Origin: Planctomycetota bacterium
GTDB taxonomy: Bacteria > Planctomycetota > Phycisphaerae > UBA1845
Reading direction: 5' to 3'
Assembly (NCBI GenBank): GCA_016208685.1
Contig: JACQXM010000014.1
Location: forward strand, 32,303-96,302
DNA: 64,000 bases
Below the pieces are notes generated by a model. It saw nothing but the letters and a program-made list of their open reading frames with translations. It had not been told where the DNA came from and searched no databases. Below are positions 17,601-26,591 of this stretch, one piece after another. The translations under genes and the position numbers were made by a program. Numbering within the stretch: the first letter of the stretch is position 1; every line of letters starts with the position of its first letter.

Positions 17601-17770
17601 CTCGAACGCAGCCTCTTCTCAGGGTGCCATGGCGAAGCGCAGCGCCGCCATGCCCAGGAAAGACACGCCGGCGCACGGTTGTGCCGTGCTGGGGAATGCC
17701 ACCCAACGCGCCGAATCGGGTGCGTCGGAGCACGAGAGCCGCAAACGAAGGAGTGCGATTGGGGTCGAAA
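17601..17770 (+). repeat. dispersed intergenic repeat (family R5), copy A
   Basis: About 170 bp closely matching the reverse complement of 47290-47467. Shared blocks include AACGCAGCC, AAGCGCAGCGCCGCCATGCC, CCGGCGCACGG and GGGTGCGTCGGAGCAC. The first 20 nt also recur at 63801. It occupies most of the 253-bp gap between the LolA-like gene and tdh. Confidence 0.8.
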
Positions 17771-17851
17771 GGCGCCGGCGGCCGGCGTGCCAGCGCCGCC
17801 GTTCCCCTTCGCCCCACACGGCGCGGCGCTTGCCCGCAGGAGTTCGTTTCC

Positions 17852-19003
17852 ATGTCTGATATGATGCAGGCGGTTCGTAAGACGCGTCCGGACAAGGGGC
17901 TGGAAGTCTGCACCGTGCCGCGCCCGCAACCCGGACCGGAGGATGTGCTGGTCTACGTGGAGGCGGCCAGCATCTGCGGCACCGACCTGCACATCTGGAA
18001 CTGGGACGATTGGTCGCAGCGGCGGATCAGGCCGCCGTTGACGTTGGGCCATGAATTCTGCGGCACCATCGTCGCCGTCGGTGCCAAGGTGCAGCACGCC
18101 CACGTGGGCGACTACGTCTCCGCCGAGTCCCATGTTACCTGCGGCATGTGCTACCAGTGCCGAACCGGCCAGGCGCACATGTGTCCGGCCACAAAGATCC
18201 TGGGCGTCGATTGTGACGGTGCCTTCGCGAACTACGTGGTCGTGCCCGAGAAAGTGATCTGGCAGAACAACCGGGCGAAGCTGCCGCCGGAGGTGGCCAC
18301 ACTTCAGGAGCCCTTCGGCAACGCCGTCTTCTCCACCATGAACCAGGATCTGTCGGGCCAGTCGGTGGCCGTCCTGGGATGCGGGCCCATCGGGCTTTTC
18401 ACCATCGGCATCGCCCGGGCCGTGGGAGCCAAGGCGGTGTTCGCATCGGACGTGCACCCGCACCGCATCAACCTGGCGCGGCGCATGGGCGCCAACGAGG
18501 TGTTCAACCCTGCGGAGCTCGCTCGAAACGGCTTGGACTCCATCAAGGCGACGGTGGACGCCATGGTGGCCGCCAACGGCTACGGCGTGGACGTGGTGCT
18601 GGAGATGAGCGGCGCGGCGTCGGCGATCACCACGGCGTTCCGCGTGGTGCGCAACGGCGGTACGGTGATCCTCTTCGGCATCCCCGCCCGGCCGGTGGAG
18701 ATCGACGTCGCCGAGAACATGATCTTTAAGAACCTCACGGTGTTCGCGCTCAACGGGCGGCGCATCTTCGACACCTGGTACAAGACCCGCTGGCTGCTGG
18801 AAAGCGGCGTGGTGGATCTTCGCCCGCTGATCACCAAAACCATCCACTTCGAGGAGATCAACGACGCCATGGCTATGCTGGCGCGGGGCGACGCCTGCAA
18901 GATCGTGCTGCTCCCCAACGCCGGCCGCCCGGCGGAGATCTCCGAACCCCACCGCCCCCGCCCGCCGGATCCCAACATCACCGGCGCGCCGGTGCACCGG
19001 TAG
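17852..19003 (+). CDS. tdh: L-threonine 3-dehydrogenase-like zinc alcohol dehydrogenase
   Basis: A 383-residue medium-chain dehydrogenase. Catalytic zinc ligands appear as C42 in SICGTDLHIW and H67-E68 in GHEF. The structural zinc lobe is CGMCYQCRTGQAHMC. The Rossmann fingerprint is GCGPIG. The motifs GTDLHIWNWDDW and LGHEFCG are typical of bacterial Tdh, which oxidises threonine to 2-amino-3-oxobutyrate with NAD+. No kbl gene lies nearby, so the pathway partner is elsewhere. The ATG at 17852 has AGGAG 9 nt upstream and matches the family N-terminus. Confidence 0.88.
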   Translation: MSDMMQAVRKTRPDKGLEVCTVPRPQPGPEDVLVYVEAASICGTDLHIWNWDDWSQRRIRPPLTLGHEFCGTIVAVGAKVQHAHVGDYVSAESHVTCGMCYQCRTGQAHMCPATKILGVDCDGAFANYVVVPEKVIWQNNRAKLPPEVATLQEPFGNAVFSTMNQDLSGQSVAVLGCGPIGLFTIGIARAVGAKAVFASDVHPHRINLARRMGANEVFNPAELARNGLDSIKATVDAMVAANGYGVDVVLEMSGAASAITTAFRVVRNGGTVILFGIPARPVEIDVAENMIFKNLTVFALNGRRIFDTWYKTRWLLESGVVDLRPLITKTIHFEEINDAMAMLARGDACKIVLLPNAGRPAEISEPHRPRPPDPNITGAPVHR

Positions 19004-19310
19004 GCCGCCGCCGGCTTCGTCGTCGCTATAAGGCCGGTTTCCGAAGCACCTGGCGCTGTAAGGTCGGCTTCCCAACCACTCTGCGCTGTGGGATTGGTGC
19101 TGCGCCGTGAACCCAGCTTGACGCCGTGGGACCGGCTTTCCAGCCGGTCAGTGTTTGCCGGTCCAGCAGCGCGGAGGAGGACTCACTTTGCGGCTTCCCG
19201 TCGCACCGATGTTCCGAGGATGCCGGACCGCGCCGAGCGCAAAGTCGACGTCGTATCCGGCGGAACCGGGATGCCGCCGCCCGCTGACGGAGGATTGCGC
19301 CTCCGCAAGC
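19004..19310. repeat. degenerate tandem repeats in a convergent spacer
   Basis: Between tdh and gmd, about 19017-19150 contains four imperfect units of 31-37 nt built on CGCTGTAAGGTCGGCTTCCC. The last unit carries GACCGGCTTTCCAGCCGGTC, which recurs near 51980-52028 and 55317-55336. The remaining bases hold no recognised feature. Confidence 0.6.
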
Positions 19311-20456
19311 TCACTTCGACCGAGCGCCTGATGCAGATCCGCGTTTGCCCGTGCGCGACGCAGGCGCTTCCTTCGGCGCTGCCGGCGCGGACGAAACGTG
19401 GTTCCTTGCCGCCTCGTTGTCCCGTGGCGTGGCGTCGTGGCCGGCGTCGACCAGCGTACGCTCGCGCTGCGCCAGCCGCATGTCCGCGTCCACCATCATG
19501 CGGCAGAGTTCCTGCATGGTCACCTTCGGCCGCCAACCGAGCTGCCGCTCCGCTTTCGTTGCGTCCCCTTGCAGGACGTCCACCTCCGTGGGGCGCAGGT
19601 AGCGCGGGTCGAACTCCACGCGGCCTTCCCCATCCAGCCCCAGGCAGCGGAACGCCTCGGCGAGAAACTCGCGCACCGAATGGCTCTGCCCGGTAGCGAC
19701 GACATAGTCGTCGGGCTTCTCCTGCTGGAGCATCAGCCACATGGCAAGCACGTAGTCCCCCGCGAAGCCCCAGTCGCGCCTGGCGTCCAGGTTGCCCAGG
19801 TAGAGCTTATCCTGCAAACCCAGCTTGATACGCGTGGCGGCACGGGTGATCTTGCGGGTGACAAAGGTCTCGCCGCGGCGCGGGGATTCGTGGTTGAAGA
19901 GAATGCCGTTGCAGGCGAACAGCCCGTAGGCCTCGCGATAGTTCACGGTCTGCCAGAAGGCGTGCACCTTGGCACAGGCGTAGGGACTGCGGGGATAGAA
20001 GGGCGTGGTTTCGCGCTGCGGCACCTCGGCGGCCTTGCCGAACATCTCGCTGCTGGCTGCCTGATAAAAGCGCACCTCGCAGCCCGTCGAATCGCGATAG
20101 TCGCGAATGGCCTCCAGCAGGTTCAGCGTGCCGATGCCCACTACCTCGGCGGTGTAGATGGGCTGGTCGAAGCTGGTGCGCACGTGCGACTGCGCCGCGA
20201 GGTTGTACACCTCGTCCGGCTTCACCTCGCTGAGAATCCGCCGCAGACACATGGCGTCCAGCAGGTCGCCATAGTGCAGGCGGAAGCGTACGTCAGAGTC
20301 GTGGCGGTCCTGGTAGAGGTGTTCGACGCGCTCCGTGGTGAACACGCTGGAACGGCGGATGATGCCGTGCACCACGTAGCCTTTCTGGAGCAGGAGCTCG
20401 GACAGATACGAGCCATCCTGGCCGGTAATTCCGGTGATCAGCGCTACTTTTGCCAT
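19311..20456 (-). CDS. gmd: GDP-mannose 4,6-dehydratase
   Basis: A 381-residue extended SDR enzyme that makes GDP-4-keto-6-deoxy-D-mannose, precursor of GDP-fucose or GDP-rhamnose. Seen motifs are [10 protein letters not shown] (9-18), [25 protein letters not shown] with the catalytic Ser-x-Glu, YACAK, and [15 protein letters not shown]. The ATG at 20456 follows GGAGGAC. The C-terminal 40 residues are an Ala/Arg-rich extension beyond the family core. It is followed downstream of a 366-bp repeat-filled gap by a GT2 gene on the same strand, consistent with surface glycan synthesis. Confidence 0.95.
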   Translation of the reverse strand: MAKVALITGITGQDGSYLSELLLQKGYVVHGIIRRSSVFTTERVEHLYQDRHDSDVRFRLHYGDLLDAMCLRRILSEVKPDEVYNLAAQSHVRTSFDQPIYTAEVVGIGTLNLLEAIRDYRDSTGCEVRFYQAASSEMFGKAAEVPQRETTPFYPRSPYACAKVHAFWQTVNYREAYGLFACNGILFNHESPRRGETFVTRKITRAATRIKLGLQDKLYLGNLDARRDWGFAGDYVLAMWLMLQQEKPDDYVVATGQSHSVREFLAEAFRCLGLDGEGRVEFDPRYLRPTEVDVLQGDATKAERQLGWRPKVTMQELCRMMVDADMRLAQRERTLVDAGHDATPRDNEAARNHVSSAPAAPKEAPASRTGKRGSASGARSK

Positions 20457-20513
20457 GGTCGTCCTCCGCGGGCGTCCTCCGCATGTGAGCCCGAAGCGGG
20501 CTCGTTCGAGTCC

Positions 20514-20533
20514 CCCACCGCTGAAGCGGTGGG
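20514..20533. repeat. short palindromic repeat (CCCACCGC...GCGGTGGG)
   Basis: CCCACCGC and GCGGTGGG flank a tetranucleotide to make an 8-bp stem hairpin. Close copies are at about 20816-20835, 37498-37517 and 39233-39253 (one arm altered), each preceded by TCCCC and followed by C/T-ACC. All lie at or near gene ends or repeat clusters. Confidence 0.7.
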
Positions 20534-20607
20534 GCACCTGTCCCGCTTCATCCTGTCGCGGTACCGATCCTACATCGCTGCGTCGCGCACTTTGCCCGCT
20601 CCCTCAC

Positions 20608-20738
20608 GAGGCTGTCGAAATACTTCCCGTGAGCTACTTCGACACCTGTTTTGAGGGCACTTTTGCCCCTCGGACCCCAGTCTCGGAGGGCGAAAAGTAC
20701 ATCTTCCGAGGCCGCGTCGACGGTATTTCGACAGCCTC
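20608..20738 (+). mobile_element. 131-bp MITE-like element, copy 1
   Basis: Terminal inverted repeats GAGGCTGTCGAAATAC and GTATTTCGACAGCCTC bound the element exactly. It is flanked by TCAC on both sides (20604-20607 and 20739-20742), a 4-bp target duplication. It interrupts the family-A repeat between CGCTCCCTCAC and GGTCGCGGCTCTG. A second copy at 37283-37413 has the same length, is about 93% identical by eye and is inverted. It has no coding capacity, so a transposase in trans is required. Confidence 0.8.
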
Positions 20739-20822
20739 TCACGGTCGCGGCTCTGTTCCTTCGCCGCTGCGTTGCTTTCCTTCGCTATTCACGACTCGAC
20801 ATTCGAATCGGCTCCCCCACCG

Positions 20823-22025
20823 CTAAAGCGGTGGGCCACCCGGCTCTCCGCCGCGACCCGCGTCCGTTTCCGCCGCGAACCAACAGTATATCGGCTTATC
20901 AGTCAGCCCGGCCACTTGGCGCCGCGTGGCGGCGGCGTGCACATCGGCCATGTTCACCACCACCACCGCGTCGCACGGCAGGGTCAACGCCTCGGCGAGC
21001 GGTACGATCGGGGTGCCACGGTAGTGACGCTCCGGGGCCGCGAAGCGATCGTCGCCGATCGCCGCAACAGCGACCCCCACAAGCCGGGCAGCGCGGTGAA
21101 AGGCGAGCACGTTCTTACCCAAGTCGGCGAACACCACACGGCGCACGCCGCGGCGGGCAAGCTCCGCCACCTTCTGCGCCACGAATTCCCAACGGAAGAA
21201 GGCCTCCAGGGCCGCGGGCGGCAGGCGGTGACGGATATATGTCAGGCGTTCGAGACTCGCGCGAACCGACCCGGCGCATAACCCGCGGAGGTGGGCGCGC
21301 AGGTTGCCCTCCCGCGCTGCCAGCATGGCGTAGCGCTGCCGCCAGTCGTCGCGGTAGGCGGCGTAGAACTCGCCGGGCAGATACCGGGCCGCCACCCGCA
21401 GGTTGTTCCGGATGTCGCAATAGGCGATGCGGTCTGAGCGCCGGGCGTGCGGCGTCTTGAGGTGATCCACCGCGATATCGTCGAAGACGCGTACGCCCCA
21501 GCCACGTGCCGCGAGGCGGAACGCCAGGTCGTACTCCTCGGCCTGCATGAAGAAGCCGGCGTCCAGGCCCCCAACGCCGCGCAGCGCCTCGGCGCGAAAC
21601 CCCACGCCCGCGCCAACGAACACGCCGGGCAGGGCGCTAGCCTCTCTTCCGCCGTCCGGCAGGTGCACGGCGAACCCTGCGGCGCCGAGCCCGGGGTCGG
21701 CGTCGAAGTGCTCCATCATCCGCGCCACGGCCCCGGGACGCGGGTGAGAATCGTCGTCCAGGAACACGATGTACGCCCCCGTGGCGTGCGGAACGCCCCA
21801 GGCCTTGGCGCAACTCCCGCGGTTGCGGCGCAGCGGAACGACGCGATCGGCGACTCCGGCAATGGCGCACGACGTGCCGTCGGTGGAGGCATTGTCCACC
21901 ACGACAATCTCGAAATCCCGCCGGTGCAGGCCGCACGCCGCCACCCGCGCCAGCGTAGGGGTGACGACCTCGCGGCGGTTGTACGTCGCGAGGATGAAGC
22001 TGACGCGGGGGCGATGCTTCGGCAT
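20823..22025 (-). CDS. family 2 glycosyltransferase with extra C-terminal domain
   Basis: A 400-residue protein. The GT-A domain opens with VSFILATYNRREVVTPTL, continues with VVVDNASTDGT and has the metal-binding FLDDDSHPR and the acceptor-side motif AEEYDLAFR. Residues from about 285 to the end form a second predicted alpha/beta domain (RRVVFADLGKNVLAFHRAAR ... VVVVNMADVHAA), resembling a small Rossmann or receiver-like fold that I cannot name. No membrane segments are present. The ATG at 22025 is used; the GTG at 22049 would place the AGGAGG inside the coding sequence. Probably transfers a sugar in polysaccharide or O-antigen assembly. Confidence 0.8.
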   Translation of the reverse strand: MPKHRPRVSFILATYNRREVVTPTLARVAACGLHRRDFEIVVVDNASTDGTSCAIAGVADRVVPLRRNRGSCAKAWGVPHATGAYIVFLDDDSHPRPGAVARMMEHFDADPGLGAAGFAVHLPDGGREASALPGVFVGAGVGFRAEALRGVGGLDAGFFMQAEEYDLAFRLAARGWGVRVFDDIAVDHLKTPHARRSDRIAYCDIRNNLRVAARYLPGEFYAAYRDDWRQRYAMLAAREGNLRAHLRGLCAGSVRASLERLTYIRHRLPPAALEAFFRWEFVAQKVAELARRGVRRVVFADLGKNVLAFHRAARLVGVAVAAIGDDRFAAPERHYRGTPIVPLAEALTLPCDAVVVVNMADVHAAATRRQVAGLTDKPIYCWFAAETDAGRGGEPGGPPL

Positions 22026-22354
22026 GTTCAGACCCGACTCCCTCCTCACATCTGTGTGACGCGTGCCGTGCGTCCTTGTGGCAAACGCCGCCTGGGTCGG
22101 GAAGCAGACGACGAACGGCGCCCGGCGTACCCCCCTTCCAGCTCGAGCCAGCCGGTCGGGCTGCGGGTAGACGGCGCACCGCGACTCCGCCCGGCCGCCG
22201 TGTATTATCGGTCCGACGCGTGTCCGGCTCGATGTGTTTGGCGGTTTCGCAGCGTACTACAGAGCTCCAAGTGAGCCGGAGCCGGAGGCATGCTGCCGGG
22301 TCAATCAAGCGGGCTGCCCCGCGGCCGGCGAACAGAGCCCCGATCGACGATACG

Positions 22355-22500
22355 CGCCGCGACCGCTGAACCGAGCCGCAACCGTAGAACTGAGCCGCGA
22401 CCGTGAGGGAGCGGGCAATGTGTGCGACGCAGCGGGACAGGGAGGCACCGGGCGAAGGGACGGGGAAGGCGCGCGACGTAGCGGTGCAGGATCGGCACCG
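22355..22500 (-). repeat. family A repeat copy with local tandem units
   Basis: An inverted copy of the family-A repeat (core at about 22388-22413). It is preceded by two extra degenerate units of about 19 bp built on GAGCCGCGACCG. The rest of the 554-bp gap between the GT2 gene and the ACP gene (22026-22579) shows nothing recognisable. Confidence 0.65.
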
Positions 22501-22579
22501 CGAAAGCAGGGCGCGAGCGTCAACGTCCCGACCGCCCATCGGCACGGGGTAACGAAGCGGGACAGCCGGCGCTTGCGGC

Positions 22580-22840
22580 CTACACCGCCGTCACCGCCTG
22601 GAGTTTGGGTGCCAGGTACTCGGCGCAGCTATTGAGCGTCGCCAGCTTGGGGTAATCCTCTTTCGGCACTTCGATCTTGTAGCGCTTGCGCAGCTCCATG
22701 ACGATGTCGAGGAAGTCCATGGAGTCCATGTCCAACTGGTCGCGCAGGCGGACGTCGCCGCGGATGCCGGACAAATCGGCATCCGGCGCCACCACGGCGA
22801 TGATGCCGAGCACAATCTCCTTAACTCGCTGCTCTACCAT
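22580..22840 (-). CDS. acyl carrier protein
   Basis: An 86-residue four-helix carrier protein. The phosphopantetheine attachment site is Ser40 in LDMDSMDFLD. The protein is acidic around the site and ends with an extra helix. It follows the ketoacyl synthase gene by 21 bp on the same strand, so the two are likely cotranscribed. It is probably a specialised ACP rather than the housekeeping AcpP, because no fabD, fabG or rpmF-plsX neighbours are present. Confidence 0.9.
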   Translation of the reverse strand: MVEQRVKEIVLGIIAVVAPDADLSGIRGDVRLRDQLDMDSMDFLDIVMELRKRYKIEVPKEDYPKLATLNSCAEYLAPKLQAVTAV

Positions 22841-22861
22841 GCGTTCCTCGAAGGCCTCCTG

Positions 22862-24100
22862 CTATCCGCGGCACCGGCTCACAATCACCGCGGAGTTGAT
22901 GCCCAGCATCCCGAACGAGTTGTTCAGGATATAGTCCAGTCGTTCCACGCGCCGCGGACGGTTGGCCACCAGGTTCCTCAGTTCGCAACGCGGGTCCAGG
23001 TCCGTGAGGTTGATCGTCGGGTGCACCATTCCGTCGGCAAAGGCACCGAGGTTGCCTGCCAGCTCCAGCGCCCCGGCCGCGCCCATCGCGTGCCCGATGT
23101 AACTCTTCGTGTTGTTGATGTACGTCTGCGGGCAATCCACGAACACCCGCCGCAGCGCCTCAACCTCCTGTATATCGCCCAGCTCCGTGGCCGTCGCGTG
23201 CGTGCTGACGATGCCCACGTCCCTGGGCTCGATGCCCGCCCGCGCCACCGCCTCGCTCATGCACTCCGCCAGCCGCTCCGGGTCCGGAACCACGGGGTCG
23301 GAGGCGTCGGAGTTCATGGCATAACCGCCCACTTCCGCCACGATCGGCGCTTCGCGGCGCCGCGCGTCGCGCAGGCGCTCCAGCACGTAGACACAGCCGC
23401 CCTCGGAAACCACGATCCCGTTCCGCGCCCGATCGAACGGCCGGCAGGCCTGCGCCGGGTTCTCGTGCCACGCCAAGGCATGTTCCGCGGCGAAACTGGC
23501 GAAAATGCCGAAGGAGTGAATCGCTTCGGACACTCCGCCTGCCAGCGCCACGTCCACCTCACCCAGGCGCAGCATCTGCACGCCCTGTATGAGCCCGGCG
23601 TTGCCCGCGGCACAGGCGGCGCCGATCGTGTAATGCGGTCCGCGCAGCCCGAGGTTCAGCGTCACCTCGCCCGCGGGGTTGTTGGCCACCGTCCGCGGGT
23701 TGTGGTGATGCGACCAGAACTTGGTGTCATAGTCGTATTGGCGGATAACGTCAATCTCGTTCTCGGTCTCCACCGTCCCGTGCTCAGTGATGCCGATGAA
23801 CGTCCCTACGCGACGGCGGTCCACACGTTCCCGATCGACCCTGGCACTTCGCAGGGCCTCGTGCGCGCAGTAGATGGAGATGGCGCCCGCGCGCGTGCCG
23901 CGGCGGCGGTCCTTCCGGTCCTGGTATCTTCGCTCGTCGAACGTGCAGACACCCGCGAGCACCTTGCCCATGAAGCGGGTTTCGATCACCGTGACACCCG
24001 ATACCCCGTCGATGAGGTTGCGGCGGAAGGTCTCCAGGTCCGCGCCGTTGGGCGACGCTAACCCTATGCCTGTAATGACGATACGTTCGGCTTCGACCAT
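22862..24100 (-). CDS. beta-ketoacyl-ACP synthase (FabF-like)
   Basis: A 412-residue condensing enzyme with the catalytic triad Cys163 (GAACAAGNAG), His301 (STHATATELGD) and His337 (SYIGHAMGAAGA), plus Lys332. It extends acyl chains by decarboxylative Claisen condensation with malonyl-ACP. The ATG at 24100 fits the family N-terminus (RIVITGIGLASPNG); the ribosome site is weak. Pairing with a dedicated ACP and a sugar dehydratase and glycosyltransferase downstream suggests a special lipid or glycolipid rather than general fatty acid synthesis. That last point is inference. Confidence 0.9.
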   Translation of the reverse strand: MVEAERIVITGIGLASPNGADLETFRRNLIDGVSGVTVIETRFMGKVLAGVCTFDERRYQDRKDRRRGTRAGAISIYCAHEALRSARVDRERVDRRRVGTFIGITEHGTVETENEIDVIRQYDYDTKFWSHHHNPRTVANNPAGEVTLNLGLRGPHYTIGAACAAGNAGLIQGVQMLRLGEVDVALAGGVSEAIHSFGIFASFAAEHALAWHENPAQACRPFDRARNGIVVSEGGCVYVLERLRDARRREAPIVAEVGGYAMNSDASDPVVPDPERLAECMSEAVARAGIEPRDVGIVSTHATATELGDIQEVEALRRVFVDCPQTYINNTKSYIGHAMGAAGALELAGNLGAFADGMVHPTINLTDLDPRCELRNLVANRPRRVERLDYILNNSFGMLGINSAVIVSRCRG

Positions 24101-24635
24101 CGTGCGTTTGCCTGCGACCCCGCGCCGCGCCCGCCGGAATGGGTACGTGAACCGTCCGGCGAACCTGCATCCTATCGCCGAACGAGGGATTGGGGAACAG
24201 TGCTCGCACAACGCGGTCGCTCGTGGGTTTCGCGCTGCGCTCGCCGGGCGCAGTCGCGGCCACCAGGGCCGATGGCCATACCGGCGCCGGCGCCGCGTGA
24301 TTCACGTTCGCAGAGCGTCGCCGACCGGCGCTGGTTCTTGGACACCGGCGTACTCGGTTGGGTAGCACAGAAAGCGGCCGTTCCAGAGTGGACGCATGGC
24401 GGCAAGTATCCCGAGTCCCCGATGTCGTAGCCGCTTTGGCCGCGGCTCGCGCCATCGACCTGGCTTGAACCCGCCTCTGAACCGGGCGCGCCGCCCAAGC
24501 CCGCGACCCGCCGCGCCAACGTGCTGCCCGCGTAAAAACCCGATCCGCGCTGTTTGAGCTCCGGGCGCGGGTCCGGCATCGCCCCGCAGGACCAGCGAGC
24601 AGAACCCGATCGCGTGAAATCGGTGCCGTTTTTCC

Positions 24636-24664
24636 TTGTAAGAAAACGTCAAGTTCGCTAGATT
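24636..24664 (+). promoter_or_regulatory. putative promoter in the 1.2-kb spacer
   Basis: TTGTAA (24636-24641), a 17-nt spacer and TAGATT (24659-24664) stand out in GC-rich surroundings. The predicted start is about 24671. Confidence 0.4.
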
Positions 24665-24670
24665 GACGGT

Positions 24671-24785
24671 ATGCGCAACCGCCGCGGTTCGCGCAGAACC
24701 GGGGCGGGCGGTGGTACAGCAGCCAACTTCGGCGAAGGGGGTGATGCAGGTCGGGCGACGTGAGTCGCCCGACCTGCATCGGTCG
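24671..24785 (+). ncRNA. candidate small RNA ending in a perfect 17-bp hairpin
   Basis: Downstream of the putative promoter, GATGCAGGTCGGGCGAC (24743-24759), loop GTGA, and its exact complement (24764-24780) form a very stable stem. Transcript ends are inferred. There is no U-run after the stem, so termination would be atypical; the hairpin could instead be a repeat. Confidence 0.3.
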
Positions 24786-25296
24786 TGCCGGTGCGTCAGT
24801 CCGGCGAAGAGGGCGGAAACAACGCCAGCGCGTGCCTGGGCACACGGTCGCGTCGTGAGTTTCTTGGTTCGCTCGCTGGAGTCACCCCGGGAGTCACGGT
24901 AGCTGGCCCGTGCTCCACATCCGTATATTACCCTAGACGTCCGAGATATTCCAAAGGTTTCACGAATCGCGTGTAAAAGTTTGTCGGACGCTCATTCGAG
25001 CTCTCCCGGGCGGCTTTTCGCGAAAAAAAGCTGGCCGCACGGTCGCAGCCAGGCGTGCTGGCAGGTTGAGCCCGCGCGTCACGCCTGAAACTCGTCCCCC
25101 ATCGCACGGTGTCGTCGGCTTGTGAGCAAAGTCTCCCGGCGCCTATGCGAACCCGGGGCCATCGGCCGGAAGGTCAGTCGCACAGGACGAGCCTTGCCCC
25201 GCAACCTTCCGACTCCGCAACGTCGGACAGCGTGGCGCGTGCCGCAAGGGCTGCCGGAGCGGCGGGTGAGCGTGGGCACGAACCTAAGGACCGCAT

Positions 25297-25370
25297 TGCG
25301 CCGGGCAGGACTCGAACCTGCGACTTTCGGATTAGAAATCCGATGCTCTGTCCACCTGAGCTACCGGCGC
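25297..25370 (-). tRNA. tRNA-Arg (anticodon TCT)
   Basis: A 74-nt cloverleaf on the minus strand. The acceptor stem GCGCCGG pairs with CCGGCGC, followed by discriminator A. The D-arm region reads AGCTCAGGTGGACAGAGC. The anticodon stem TCGGA / TCCGA closes the loop TTTCTAA, giving anticodon TCT. The T-arm is CAGGTTCGAGTCCTG. CCA is not encoded. It reads AGA/AGG codons, which are rare in this GC-rich genome. Confidence 0.95.
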
Positions 25371-25389
25371 GCCGAGGCGGTCCCGGGGC

Positions 25390-26352
25390 CTACAGCCGCG
25401 TGAGGCGTACGAGAAAATCGTAGTACTCGTCTGCCAGCGATTCCGGCGCGGCGGCAAAATAGGCACGGAAAACGACCTCCCCGAAGCTTAGCTCTACGGC
25501 ATCCGCGCGTCCAAGCCGCCAGGCACGGGTGCGGGCGCTGAGCCGTCCAACCGCGGCATCGTCCAGCAGACGCCGCAGGGCGGCGGCGCGGCTCGACGAC
25601 CCCGCGTCCTTGAGAAACACCGTCAGCGCCCATACCTGGGCGTAGTAGGCCTCCGTCACACCGCTGTGGTCCAGTTGCAACACCTCGCCCGCATCGGTTC
25701 GCAGCAGATCGGCCAGGGGAATCAAGCGGTCGCCCGCGATCGCCTCCCGCAGGCTGTTGAGCCGCCGCGTGTTGTTCCGCGGCGTGAAGCGCGGACGACC
25801 GGCGGCACAATCGACGGCCTCATGGTAGCACGCCAGTCCCTCGTTGAGCCACGCCGGCAGACCGGCGTCGAGCTGCGTGGCCACGTACTGGTGCCAACCC
25901 TCGTGGGCCAGGGCGGCGAGCAGATCGCCGCGACCGGTCAGAAAGGTGGCTGAAGCCGCTCCCTCCGTGTAACCACCGGCGCGAATGCGCGCATACACCG
26001 CGGAACGTAGCGGGTACCGACGCTGCGTGAACCGCTCCCACTCCGCCCGGGTATTGAAGACGTAGAAGTTCAATCGCGACGGCGCGTGGCGCGGAGCGAT
26101 GGTTTGCGTGTAGCGGCCGTACGCCGCCTCGGCAAAACCCGGAAGCGCCCCTTCCAGCAACGGATCCGCGAGCGTGCTGTAAATCTGGATGTGCGCGCTC
26201 GACAGGCGCCGACCCACGAAGCCCTCCTCGCTCCACGGAGTGAGCGTCACGCCGGCGCGCCGGGCGGGCGGCACGGTGCACCCGTTCCCCACCGCCAGGA
26301 ACAGCAGCGCGAACGCAGCGAGGTCGTATCGCGCCCGAAATCCGCCCGGCAT
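25390..26352 (-). CDS. DUF1570-type zinc peptidase-like exported protein
   Basis: About 320 residues from the ATG at 26352. The product begins with a hydrophobic export signal (AAFALLFLAVGNGC) that may be a lipobox. The gluzincin-like pair is present: HEGWH in LAALAHEGWHQYV and a downstream glutamate in LPAWLNEGLACYHE, the arrangement seen in DUF1570/peptidase MA-like proteins of planctomycetes. The preceding N-terminal domain (IQIYSTLADPLLEGALPGF ... LNFYVFNTRAEWERF) is also typical. No ribosome site is clear, and an ATG at 26475 is an alternative. The substrate is unknown. Confidence 0.7.
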   Translation of the reverse strand: MPGGFRARYDLAAFALLFLAVGNGCTVPPARRAGVTLTPWSEEGFVGRRLSSAHIQIYSTLADPLLEGALPGFAEAAYGRYTQTIAPRHAPSRLNFYVFNTRAEWERFTQRRYPLRSAVYARIRAGGYTEGAASATFLTGRGDLLAALAHEGWHQYVATQLDAGLPAWLNEGLACYHEAVDCAAGRPRFTPRNNTRRLNSLREAIAGDRLIPLADLLRTDAGEVLQLDHSGVTEAYYAQVWALTVFLKDAGSSSRAAALRRLLDDAAVGRLSARTRAWRLGRADAVELSFGEVVFRAYFAAAPESLADEYYDFLVRLTRL

Positions 26353-26591
26353 AAACGAGAGCCGACGCCCGCGCGCGAGGCAGGACGGCGATCTGCGTAC
26401 AAGGCCTCGCCGCCGATGATTCCGCGCGTGGGGCGCTGCATGCCGCGGTGCCCAGGGTCGGTTTGGATCATCCATGGGCGGTCATTATCATGCGACGCAA
26501 CGATGGGGGCGAGTCGCGCGGTCGCGCGGCGAGCCCGAGGCAACGATCACCTGGAGGGCGGCGGAATGCGCCGCGGAGAGTAAACCTAACG

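Larger units (their letters stand above)
24101..25296. other. 1.2-kb spacer without a protein gene
   Basis: No reading frame here resembles a known protein. The visible content is a promoter-like pair at 24636-24664, a perfect 17-bp hairpin at 24743-24780, and an AT-richer stretch at about 24910-25030. The tRNA-Arg gene begins just after it. Confidence 0.5.

Noticed and set aside
20548..20742. Small protein encoded by the 131-bp element
   Set aside because: Frames exist on both strands but have no ribosome site, run beyond the element and are not conserved between the copies.
24663..24902. 79-residue reading frame in the 1.2-kb spacer
   Set aside because: It spans the perfect hairpin, has arginine-rich random composition and no ribosome site.
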